The notes under the pieces were generated by a model. That model worked only from the letters and a program-made list of their open reading frames with translations, was not told the DNA's origin and searched no databases. The translations under genes and the position numbers were made by a program. From CAZEAN01 sp964510225 (GTDB lineage Bacteria; Planctomycetota; Planctomycetia; Isosphaerales; Isosphaeraceae), in assembly GCA_964510225.1 (NCBI GenBank), contig CAZEAN010000056.1:1-39185 (forward strand): DNA of 39,185 nucleotides, in the 5' to 3' direction. This document shows positions 17,281 through 25,697 of the stretch, piece by piece (the first letter of the stretch is position 1; the number at the start of each line of letters is the position of its first letter).

Positions 17281-19254
17281 ATGTGTGGAATCTGTGGCGC
17301 GGCCTGGACGGACTCTGGTAACGGACCGACCCCGGAACAACTGAACGCAATGATCGCCCGACTCGAGCATCGAGGGCCTGATGATCGCGGGTTGTATCGT
17401 GATCAGCATGCGGCCTTAGGTTTTCGGAGGCTCTCGATTCTTGACCTCCCTGGTGGTCGGCAGCCGATGAGCAACGAAGACGGCACGGTTCAGGTTGTCT
17501 TCAACGGCGAGATCTACAACTTCCAAGCCCTCCGCCATCGCCTTGAAGCTCGAGGACATCAACTCCGATCAAGCGGCGACACCGAAGTAATCGCGCATCT
17601 CTACGAAGACGAAGGGCCCTCGTTCGCAAAACTCCTCCGAGGGATGTATGCAATCGCTGTCTGGGACAGCTCAAGACGTCGATTGGTCTTAGTCCGGGAT
17701 CGACTCGGTCAAAAGCCCTTACTGTACCGGATTGAGGCCGACCGGGTCCTTTTCGCGAGTGAACTAAAAGCACTCCTTGCACTCCCAGAATCAGCACTCC
17801 CCCGGCGGGTTGATCCCAGAGCCATCGATCTCTACCTCACCTACGGGTACATCCCTCATCCCAATACAATCCTGGAAGGCGTCTACAAGCTACCGCCCGC
17901 GCACACTGCCGTCTGGGAAGGCGGCCGGCTTACGATGGAGCGTTACTGGGAGCCAAACTGGGACTTGGAAACGCGTCGGAGTGAGACTGAAGAGATCGAG
18001 CAGCTCCGTGCCACACTTTCGGAGGCTGTCCGCGAGCAGATGATCGCCGATGTCCCGCTCGGTGCGTTTCTTTCAGGGGGGGTTGACTCCACAATTATCG
18101 TCGGTCTGATGAAGCAACACGCCACCGAGCAGGTAAAGACCTTCTCGATCGGCTTTGACGACCCTAAGTTTGATGAAAGCAACTTTGCGAAGATGGCCGC
18201 CGAGCATCTTGGCACGGAGCACTACCCGTTCGTCGTCCAACCCAAAACTTGGGAGACCCTCCCGGAACTCGCCTGGCAGTTTGATGAGCCGTTTGCGGAC
18301 AGCTCGGCGTTACCGACCTGGCAAGTCTCTAAACTGACTCGTGAACACGTTACGGTTGCGCTCACGGGTGACGCCGGTGATGAACTCTTTGGAGGCTACG
18401 ATCGCTATCGAGCGGTCGCGATGGCCGATCTGATCGCCAATCTTCCAACAACAGTACGGAAGTTCCTTGCGGGACCGTTGGCAAGTTCCATTCCTGCCTC
18501 CTCCCGCGCCAAGACCAAGCTGAGATCGATCCGACGCTGGCTTGAAGCATTGGATCTTAGCTTCGAAGACCGTTACCTTCGTTGGATGACCAGCTTTAAC
18601 GAATCAATGCGCTCTGGCCTCTACAGTGACGTCTTTCTTGATCAATTGGCCGCCGCTTCGATCGACGATCCTGACCATGCCGACCCCGCGAGTCTACTCC
18701 ACCGGGTCTTGAACGTGACGATTCAACGTGACCCGGCAACTCGGGCGATGATTGCCGACTTGTTGTCCTATCTCCCTGGTGATCTTTTAGTAAAGGTCGA
18801 TCTGGCGAGTATGGCATCGAGCTTGGAATGTCGAGGGCCGTTCCTTGACCATCGAGTTGTGGAGCTAGCCTTGGCAATGCCGATCGATCGCAAGGTAAGG
18901 CTCCGCGAAGGAAGGTCCAAGGCGATCTTGAAGACGGCGTTCGCCGACCTCCTCCCAGAACCGATCCAGAAACGCTCGAAGATGGGTTTTGGCGTCCCGA
19001 TCGACCGCTGGTTTCGTGCTGAGTTGAAGGATGAGCTCCGCGAGATCCTCCTTGATCCTCTCTCGACCAATCGTGGTCTCTTTCGGACCGAAGTGGTCGA
19101 GCGGATGTTGGCAGAGCACTGGGAAGGAGAGCAGGATCACGCCTATCGGCTCTGGGCCCTGGTGATGCTGGAACTCTGGTTCCGACACCACCTCGACCCC
19201 AAACCCGAGAAAGCCGAGGCCGGACCTCTGGCATCGAAGACTGGGATTTCGTAG
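17281..19254 (+). CDS. asnB: Asparagine synthase (glutamine-hydrolysing)
   Basis: Transfers glutamine-derived ammonia to an ATP-activated carboxylate, normally aspartate to asparagine. The 657-residue enzyme begins with catalytic Cys2 of a class II glutamine amidotransferase domain (MCGICG), with RRLSILD (49-55), FNGEIYN (74-80) and SSGDTE (97-102) completing the glutamine site. The C-terminal synthetase domain has the PP-loop SGGVDS at 265-270, then LTGDAGDELFGGYDRYR. Length fits AsnB-type enzymes. Relatives in exopolysaccharide/PEP-CTERM loci amidate other substrates, and PEP-CTERM proteins are encoded in this window, so a sugar or peptide substrate cannot be excluded. It starts at ATG 17281 without a strong Shine-Dalgarno and ends in TAG. 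Only 36 bases separate it from the LarA-like gene, so the two are probably an operon. Confidence 0.92.
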   Translation: MCGICGAAWTDSGNGPTPEQLNAMIARLEHRGPDDRGLYRDQHAALGFRRLSILDLPGGRQPMSNEDGTVQVVFNGEIYNFQALRHRLEARGHQLRSSGDTEVIAHLYEDEGPSFAKLLRGMYAIAVWDSSRRRLVLVRDRLGQKPLLYRIEADRVLFASELKALLALPESALPRRVDPRAIDLYLTYGYIPHPNTILEGVYKLPPAHTAVWEGGRLTMERYWEPNWDLETRRSETEEIEQLRATLSEAVREQMIADVPLGAFLSGGVDSTIIVGLMKQHATEQVKTFSIGFDDPKFDESNFAKMAAEHLGTEHYPFVVQPKTWETLPELAWQFDEPFADSSALPTWQVSKLTREHVTVALTGDAGDELFGGYDRYRAVAMADLIANLPTTVRKFLAGPLASSIPASSRAKTKLRSIRRWLEALDLSFEDRYLRWMTSFNESMRSGLYSDVFLDQLAAASIDDPDHADPASLLHRVLNVTIQRDPATRAMIADLLSYLPGDLLVKVDLASMASSLECRGPFLDHRVVELALAMPIDRKVRLREGRSKAILKTAFADLLPEPIQKRSKMGFGVPIDRWFRAELKDELREILLDPLSTNRGLFRTEVVERMLAEHWEGEQDHAYRLWALVMLELWFRHHLDPKPEKAEAGPLASKTGIS

Positions 19255-19290
19255 CGTCGTAGACCAAGAGAACGCAAGGAGGCTTATCCG

Positions 19291-20685
19291 ATGTCTGAGC
19301 TGAAGACCGCGACGGCAACACCCGGTCCGACCGCGATTTCCATTCCCTGGGGTTCTGAACCGCCGCTTGAACTAGCCCTTCCCAATCATTGGCCGACCCC
19401 GGACGTCATCGCGCCCGATCGTTCGATGCCAATCACTGACTACCCCGCTGCGCTCGGAGAAGCATTGAATGCTCCTCAAGGAATGGAGAGGCTCGAGGAC
19501 CTAGTCGGACCGGACTCTGACGTCGCGATTGTGGTCGACGATCCATCACGTTGGACGCCGGTCCGTGAAGCCATCCCTGTCGTTCTGCAGCGACTCCAGC
19601 ACGGAGGAGTTCCGGATGATCGGATTAGTATTAGCATTGGGGCAGGGCGGCACCCCGGTGTTGATGACGAAGGGATGAAGCGGCGAGTCGGCGAGGAGGT
19701 CGCAAGACGATTCCGTTGTTACGTTCCACCAGTCGATGATCTTGAGGAGTACAGCGACCTCGGTGAAACAACCGATGGGATCCCCGTCCGCGTTTTCAAA
19801 CCGGTCGCGAAGGCAGACCTCCGGATCCTGATCGGTTCAGTCTTACCGCACCTGCAAGCTGGCTTCGGAGGAGGCTACAAGCTGATCTTTCCCGGGACAA
19901 GTCATCGCTCGACCCTCGGTGCCATTCACCGAACGGGACTCGGAGATCAGACCCCGACACTTCTCGGAGCCCGGGCCGAGGTCAATCCGATGCGTTGTGC
20001 GATTCGGAATGCGGCGTCAAAGCTTGGGCCGTGTTACTCGATCAGTCATGTGATTGGCTTCCCGGGGGAGATCTTCCAGGTCTCTTCTGGCCACCCTGAT
20101 GTTGTCCAAGATCTTCTTGCTGCCGAAGTTGCCCGACGCTACCGAGCCCCCGATGCCGGACCGGCCGATGTGATCGTTGCAGGGAACGCCCCCTGGCCCG
20201 GCGACCCTATGCAGAGTTTTAAGGTCTTGCTGAACCACCGCGCGGGATGTCGGCCAGGTGGGGCATTGGTCGGTTTTTTTCGGGTCGATCCCGACGAAAT
20301 CGGGCAGTCGTTCTCGATCCCGCTGATGAAGTTGATCGCGATGCTTGGCCCCTTGGGAGACCTTAGCGCACGCTGGATTCTCCCCGCAACCGAGCATTTT
20401 GTCGGGGCATCAAATAGCGCTGCTAAGTTTATGGTCAGTTGGGCCCGAGAGTTGGTGCTTGATCGTGCCGTCCTTGTTTACGGACCACCGCTCTATGATC
20501 GACTCGGACCTCGACTCGGACCTGTCCGGCTCTTCAACGATCAAGAAACGCTCTGGAAGACAGCTGGTCGGTTGCTCCGCCTCGCTCCTGGAAGTGGCAA
20601 CCGACCGATCCTCCGGGTTTTTCCTTCAGGCGGGTTAACCTATGCACCAGCGCCCGAGACCGATGAGCCAATCGCCTCGATCTGA
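19291..20685 (+). CDS. LarA-like nickel-pincer racemase family protein (DUF2088)
   Basis: A 464-residue relative of lactate racemase LarA, which uses a nickel-pincer nucleotide covalently bound to a lysine. Conserved elements are VVDDPSRWTPV (81-91, the family DxTRP region), GAGRHPG (118-124) and AGFGGGYKLIFPG (190-202). His121, His187, Lys197 and His213 match the spacing of LarA His108, His174, Lys184 and His200 exactly, with a constant offset of 13, so a bound nickel cofactor is plausible. The substrate is probably an alpha-hydroxy acid, but family members racemise or epimerise several. The cofactor genes larB, larC and larE are not in the window. AAGGAGG precedes ATG 19291 at good spacing. 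The gene follows asnB closely and converges on the vWA gene with 14 bases between stops. Confidence 0.85.
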   Translation: MSELKTATATPGPTAISIPWGSEPPLELALPNHWPTPDVIAPDRSMPITDYPAALGEALNAPQGMERLEDLVGPDSDVAIVVDDPSRWTPVREAIPVVLQRLQHGGVPDDRISISIGAGRHPGVDDEGMKRRVGEEVARRFRCYVPPVDDLEEYSDLGETTDGIPVRVFKPVAKADLRILIGSVLPHLQAGFGGGYKLIFPGTSHRSTLGAIHRTGLGDQTPTLLGARAEVNPMRCAIRNAASKLGPCYSISHVIGFPGEIFQVSSGHPDVVQDLLAAEVARRYRAPDAGPADVIVAGNAPWPGDPMQSFKVLLNHRAGCRPGGALVGFFRVDPDEIGQSFSIPLMKLIAMLGPLGDLSARWILPATEHFVGASNSAAKFMVSWARELVLDRAVLVYGPPLYDRLGPRLGPVRLFNDQETLWKTAGRLLRLAPGSGNRPILRVFPSGGLTYAPAPETDEPIASI

Positions 20686-20699
20686 ACGCCGCAAGACGC

Positions 20700-22730
20700 T
20701 CAGAATTTGGGGACGAGTTTGCGACGCTCGTCATAGTCGGGGTGGCGGTTACGCTCTCTCCACTGACAGCTAAGACCTCGATTTAGCGTAATCAGCGCCA
20801 GATCGGCCCAGGGAGTGTCGGGGTGTCGCTCGATCACGAGGTTGAGCAACCGTTTGGCTTCGGCCGCCTTCTTACCTGTTTCTCGGACCGGAGCGTGTGG
20901 CTTCGGAGAGTGAACAAGCACCCAGTCCGTGTCCCGAACACCGGGTAGGGTTGGATTCTTGGGAATCAGACGTCCCTGTTCGGCGCGCGTTCCCATCTCT
21001 TGTATGCAAGACCTGAATTCATAAGCCTTTACCTGGAACGCGACAATCATCGCCAGCATCAAGTCATAATTTGCTTGCCAACGACGTTCGTTCTCGCGAT
21101 CACGCTCTGATTCCAGACTCCGGAGCTGGTTCTCTAGATCAAGGAGCGTTGCGAGTTGGGCATTGACCCTCGGAATCTCGGCATTGATGGCCTCGAAGAG
21201 CTCGGCGTAGTTCACCGGGAACCCATAATTGAAGCCAAATTCCGCCTCTTTTGTTTGCATAATGATTTGAACGAGCGTCCGCCGCAACGGACTCGAAGCG
21301 ATATCAGACTGGTATTCAGCACGAGTCCGGAGGTCGGGTTCATATTCGCGGAGGAGATCGATGGAAAACGCTTTCTCTCCACGAGGTCGGCTCCGGAGCC
21401 CTTCCTCATTAGGAAGTTGGAAGAAGATCCCGCTGGTTTCTTTAGCGAGCCTCGCCAGTTCGTAAGGTGCAAAGCCTGAAGGTTGTTCGTCATTGCGGAC
21501 TTTGTAGAGACCATCCCATTGAAGTAACTCCAAACCAGCAGCCTCGGGACCGCGACGGATCACAGGCCAATAATGATCCTTCGTGACGGGATCAGTATAG
21601 AGGAGACGCACTCGGTGGTTCCCTAAAATTGATTGACGGCCGAGGACAAAAAGGGAAGCCTCGTTACGGTTTAATGCTTCAAGTGCGAGTTCGACTCCTT
21701 TGCCGTCATCTCCTGATTCGTCAGTCGCCAGGACGATCAGGATTTTGCGATCCTTCGGGATTGCTGAAGTATAGGTATCCAGGGTCCCGACGATCGCTTC
21801 CATCGTCCGTTCCTCACCCGAGTCGTCGATCGGGACTGCTTCGATCGCACGACCGATCGCGTCGGACTGACTCTGAGGAGCCCCTGAGACAAAGTGGAGT
21901 TCGTCGCCGAACCCAATGACGGCGTGTTCGAGATCCCCGGCCCTCAATTGTTCCGCCGGAACACGCTCCGCGATCGTCTCAAGAGCTTCGTCAAACTGTT
22001 TCCGGATCTCCTCACGATCGTCCTTCATACTCCCAGATTCGTCGAACATCCAGAGGACTGTGACACGTCGCTTGGCGAGTTGCGCCAAGATCTCTTTCGC
22101 GAGTTGGTTGAGGGCCTCTCCATAGTCGGCCACCGGGCGAGCAGACTCACCTTTAAGTCGATTCCCAATACTCAGATCGGTGTCGATCACCGACTCGGAA
22201 GGGATCATCGCGGTGCTCGGTGTTTTCTTAACGATGACAAATTCGGTTTCGAACCCCTTGCTCTCGCTGCTCGCTGCGGTAACGAGTGCTTCGAGCCCGA
22301 CTCGACTACTCGATCCCGAGACACTGAGACTGGCGACCTCGCCAACTGCGAGTTCCCGATCCGCATCGTTTGGATCTTCAAGGATCACCAATTCTTCGAC
22401 GGCTTCGTCTTGAACCAACGCGGCGTCCATCGACGTTAACGCCTTCTGGACCCGATCACCGACGACGATTGACGCCATCGTCAGGATCAGAGCAAGGTGG
22501 ACAATCACCGAACCTGCCCAGCTTGGGAGATGATGGAGCTCTTGGAACCGGTTCCAGAACGACAATGATGAAGATGGTTCTGGCGTTTGGGGGACAGCAG
22601 TTTCCATTGTTTTTGCCCCCTCCTGTGCTTCGAGTTGACCAACTTGAGCGCTTGAACTACGAGATTGAACCTCAGCGAGCGTTGTTGCGTTTCGACTGGT
22701 GGTTTCAACATCGGATACGTGCACACTCAT
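20700..22730 (-). CDS. Membrane-anchored vWA domain protein (paralogue 1)
   Basis: A 676-residue protein starting at ATG 22730, which has AGGAG eight bases upstream; a TTG further up at 22805 is unlikely. After a variable cytosolic N-terminus there is one membrane helix (about residues 72-91, SVIVHLALILTMASIVVG). A von Willebrand A domain starts near residue 225 with a complete MIDAS motif (FDESGS, Asp230), a downstream Thr (ERTMEAI) and Asp (LATDESGDD). The C-terminal half (about 400-676) shares blocks with the next gene: SGFAPYELARLA, RRWQANYDLM and HPDTPWADLAL. A MIDAS normally binds a divalent metal and a partner protein. It follows its paralogue by 180 bases on the same strand. The partner and pathway are unknown. 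Confidence 0.85.
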   Translation of the reverse strand: MSVHVSDVETTSRNATTLAEVQSRSSSAQVGQLEAQEGAKTMETAVPQTPEPSSSLSFWNRFQELHHLPSWAGSVIVHLALILTMASIVVGDRVQKALTSMDAALVQDEAVEELVILEDPNDADRELAVGEVASLSVSGSSSRVGLEALVTAASSESKGFETEFVIVKKTPSTAMIPSESVIDTDLSIGNRLKGESARPVADYGEALNQLAKEILAQLAKRRVTVLWMFDESGSMKDDREEIRKQFDEALETIAERVPAEQLRAGDLEHAVIGFGDELHFVSGAPQSQSDAIGRAIEAVPIDDSGEERTMEAIVGTLDTYTSAIPKDRKILIVLATDESGDDGKGVELALEALNRNEASLFVLGRQSILGNHRVRLLYTDPVTKDHYWPVIRRGPEAAGLELLQWDGLYKVRNDEQPSGFAPYELARLAKETSGIFFQLPNEEGLRSRPRGEKAFSIDLLREYEPDLRTRAEYQSDIASSPLRRTLVQIIMQTKEAEFGFNYGFPVNYAELFEAINAEIPRVNAQLATLLDLENQLRSLESERDRENERRWQANYDLMLAMIVAFQVKAYEFRSCIQEMGTRAEQGRLIPKNPTLPGVRDTDWVLVHSPKPHAPVRETGKKAAEAKRLLNLVIERHPDTPWADLALITLNRGLSCQWRERNRHPDYDERRKLVPKF

Positions 22731-22910
22731 CGACGGTTCTCCTGCACCAAGCATTGGCGTCCGGGTTCTAAACAGCGTTCCACTTCTGAGGGTCCGTAGT
22801 TTCAATTATTTCTTTGACTTCTTTGATCTTCTGATCCGACCTCGTCTACGTCTTTGGGGGGCTATCAACGCCTGACCGCAGACGATCGATCGATCACGCT
22901 CTGGTATTCA

Positions 22911-24818
22911 TCAGAGTTTGGGAGGCGGCGGTGGATCGGGACGATTCGCTTGACGGCGATTATTCGGGGGATTGCCACCACCGGATTGGCGCCGAGGCGC
23001 CGGTGGCGGGACTCGATGTTCGACCCAACGGAAACCAAATGGATTGCGCAGCTCCCGCTGGGCAAGCAACGCCCACGGGGTCCCTCCATGCTCAGTGACG
23101 ATCCCTTCCAAGAGTTCGGTTGCTTCTTGAGCCGCTGACTCTGCACTCGGGGAATAATAGTTCGTCTGATCCGCGACGAGTCGCCAGGCATTAGAGCCTT
23201 CATTTTGGAAGGGTAGCGGTTCTGTCTTCATTTGCGCACATGCTTTGTCGTACACATAACAGCGGACTTTCATCGCCAACAACCGCGCCTTGATTAAATC
23301 GTAGTGAGCCTGCCAACGTTTGGAAGTCTCACGATCTCGGAAATCTTGCGCTCGGAGGATCGGGACAAGGGCTTCTTCAACGGTGTAGAGGACCCGAGCC
23401 GCCAATACTTGGTTGTTTTCCATCGCCTCTTTAAATTGGTCACTAGAGGCGGCGGGGAAGTTCAGCGAAGGTTGCCTCGGCAGGTTTTGTTGCGTGATCC
23501 GCGCTGCGTTGAGGACCGAAGATCGAATCGGGCTCCGGCTGACAGCGGTCTGATAGGCAGAGGCACTAAACCAATCCGGTCGATATTCGAGCATCGCGGC
23601 GGGGTCGAAGGTCGGTCGATTATCCCCCATCCGCGTCACGAAGTAGATTCCGCCTGTCGACGCAGCGAGTCTCGAAAGGCCATAGGGACCAAAACCGGAG
23701 TCGAGTTCGTTGTATTGCGGACCTCGACCCCAGAACGGGAGCCGGATCTGCTCAAGCGCAACACTTTCGGGTCCTTGCCGGACCGGAAGCCTGCTGTAGA
23801 ACCGGCCACTCCGAGGATCCCGATACGACATGTACCCTTCCACCCGACCAAAGAGCGAGGATGAGCCGAGCACGTAAACCGGCATCTCGACCCGCCGAGC
23901 GGCCTGAATCGCTCGCTCTAGTTTTGCCTCGTCGTCGCCGACCTCGTCCGTGATGATCACCAGCATTGGCTCAAAGCGTTTCCCATCGATCTGAGTCCGA
24001 CCCCATGCCTTCGCGACATCGATCGTGGTCTGGAAGGTCGTCTCGGTCCCTGTGGTGTCGGGTGGCACCGATCGAATCGCTCGGGTGACCTCGTCGGGTT
24101 CGGTCGTCGGCTGACTTAACATCGTCCGACCACCGGAACCAAACGCAACAACCATCGTTGCCAAGTTTCCGTCATTGGCCCCCGCGTCGATCGCTTCTTG
24201 TCGACTCAGGGTGTTCTGGTACACCTGATCGATATGATCGGCCAACCGACCACGCTCCGACTGAAGGCTCTGTGACGCATCGAACGCCCAGATCACGAGA
24301 AGTCGACCCTGTTCCAATCGCTGCAAGATTTCGAGCGCTAGGCGATCGATTGCCCCTTCGACTCCGTCAACATGCTCAACGCCGTCTCCCTGTAACTCGA
24401 TCCGGGTGCTTAAGGTCGAGGCAGTGGGGAGAAGTTGGGCAGGTGAGAGTGAGAGCGGATCGATTTCTAATTCTGGATCAGGTTCAACAACCTCCCGGAC
24501 AATCCGTGGCGAGAGTTCAGGAGCAGTCCGCGCCCAGATCGGCTCAAGGGTTACCCGACGGTCGGTTTCAAGCAACTCAGTCGAATCGAGCCGTTCAACC
24601 TGAGGTAATTCGGTGTCCACGATCGTCGCCCGGATCCTGGCGGTTGCCTCGCGACCAACAACTAACCCGACAACAAGGACGATCGCTAAGAGGACCACGT
24701 GGACGACAAAGCTTAATCCATAAGCCGAGAGCAAATATTCCGGCTTAGAACCCAGCGATCCCGTAATTCCCGGAATCTTGGTCCCAATCGCGTTGATCAG
24801 ACGATGGAGTCGATCCAT
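22911..24818 (-). CDS. Membrane-anchored vWA domain protein (paralogue 2)
   Basis: A 635-residue paralogue of the neighbouring vWA protein, with the same plan. One N-terminal membrane helix lies at about 37-56 (SFVVHVVLLAIVLVVGLVVG), and the vWA domain starts near residue 170 with MIDAS FDASQS (Asp180), then ETTFQTTID and IITDEVGDDE. Shared C-terminal blocks are SGFGPYGLSRLA, KRWQAHYDLI and HGGTPWALLAQ. The tail ends in a Pro-rich stretch (RPDPPPPPKL) absent from paralogue 1. ATG 24818 has GGAG five bases upstream; the overlapping GTG at 24821 is too close to that site. It is the first gene of the pair, and the 180-base gap after it shows no clear terminator, so co-transcription is likely. 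Tandem duplication is inferred from shared block order. Confidence 0.85.
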   Translation of the reverse strand: MDRLHRLINAIGTKIPGITGSLGSKPEYLLSAYGLSFVVHVVLLAIVLVVGLVVGREATARIRATIVDTELPQVERLDSTELLETDRRVTLEPIWARTAPELSPRIVREVVEPDPELEIDPLSLSPAQLLPTASTLSTRIELQGDGVEHVDGVEGAIDRLALEILQRLEQGRLLVIWAFDASQSLQSERGRLADHIDQVYQNTLSRQEAIDAGANDGNLATMVVAFGSGGRTMLSQPTTEPDEVTRAIRSVPPDTTGTETTFQTTIDVAKAWGRTQIDGKRFEPMLVIITDEVGDDEAKLERAIQAARRVEMPVYVLGSSSLFGRVEGYMSYRDPRSGRFYSRLPVRQGPESVALEQIRLPFWGRGPQYNELDSGFGPYGLSRLAASTGGIYFVTRMGDNRPTFDPAAMLEYRPDWFSASAYQTAVSRSPIRSSVLNAARITQQNLPRQPSLNFPAASSDQFKEAMENNQVLAARVLYTVEEALVPILRAQDFRDRETSKRWQAHYDLIKARLLAMKVRCYVYDKACAQMKTEPLPFQNEGSNAWRLVADQTNYYSPSAESAAQEATELLEGIVTEHGGTPWALLAQRELRNPFGFRWVEHRVPPPAPRRQSGGGNPPNNRRQANRPDPPPPPKL

Positions 24819-25697
24819 CACAGCTCCCCCCGAGATTTGGAATGAAGAGCGTTGTTCGAACTCGACAAAACTCGGGACAACGTCGAAAGTTAGAAAGGCT
24901 GGGTGTTGTCTCGAGTCGTGATAAAATCATTGTACGGCCGCATGGATGCTCAGGCAACGCGACCACTTCTTCTGATCACGCTTCTTCAACGACTGTAGAT
25001 CCATTGGGACTGGTTCGATTCAGGAGAAGTTGAGGGTCCTTTGGGCTCGAACGGCTCGCCGACTCAATTTGTTACGATCACCGATTCGCCATTGTGACTC
25101 CCTCGAATCACAATGCAATTCCGCTTTTAACATCAGTAATGAGCATTTCGACGATCTGGCTATTTCATCCGTTCAACACGATTATCTTCGGTAACACCAT
25201 CCTCGCCGGTGTGCCGGCACCGGTGGCTTAGGCGGAGCAGCCGGAGCTGGTGTCAGCGACTCTGACGGTGACGACGGCGCGGATGGCTCGGACGGCTTGG
25301 CCGAGGGTGCCGACGTCTTCGACACTCCCTGACTCCAGCACCAACCCCACCCAACGAGCGAGGGTTCGGCACCTCGCGTCCGCAATCCTCTGCCCTCGGC
25401 ACTGGCGGCCGGGGGCGGGGTTCGCGGAGGCGATTACCCTCGGATGTTAAACCATTCGCTACCCGGAAAGCTCTCGACAGAACCGCGCTTTGTGGAAAAC
25501 ACAAGGCTTGCCACGTGCAGTGGACATGGTGGTGGTTTCGGGAAGATCGATGGTCTTTTCCAAATACTATCAACCTCAGCAAGACGGGTTCCGGAAGTTG
25601 CGTAGTTGTCTTCCGAAACCCATGGACTCAACGAATTAGCGCAGGACTCGACATTATTCGACCGTCTTCGGTCAAAGCATCTGCATAGGTTAATTAC
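24819..25697. other. Long intergenic region between gyrB and the vWA pair
   Basis: About 880 bases without a gene I can support. It lies downstream of gyrB and upstream of the vWA operon (both minus strand), so it should hold the gyrB terminator and the vWA promoter. Visible structure: an eight-base inverted repeat CATTGTGA (25090-25097) with TCACAATG (25108-25115), which looks operator-like. There is also a GC-rich block at 25190-25430 containing CCGGTG/CACCGG repeats and a GCGAGG/CCTCGC hairpin. Short frames in the GC-rich block (a minus frame rich in Ala/Pro/Ser at 25182-25385) look like relics or chance; none has a good start site. Confidence 0.5.
25586..25621 (-). terminator. 12-bp hairpin downstream of gyrB
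   Basis: On the minus strand GGGTTTCGGAAG pairs with CTTCCGGAACCC (12 pairs, one G-U) around a 12-base loop, about 77 bases after the gyrB stop. It lacks a U-run, so it may stabilise the 3' end or act as a factor-dependent terminator. A second small hairpin (GACCG/CGGTC, 25660-25673) lies nearer the stop. Confidence 0.45.

Noticed and set aside
19252..19293. asnB and the LarA-like gene lie in the same frame with only a TAG and 12 codons between, suggesting a readthrough fusion
   Set aside because: A strong Shine-Dalgarno (AAGGAGG) sits before the second ATG and both proteins have normal family ends, so separate translation is the simpler reading.
18596..19321. Antisense frame of 241 codons across asnB
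   Set aside because: Rich in Arg, Ser and Pro as expected for the complement of GC-rich codons; the sense strand is clearly asnB.
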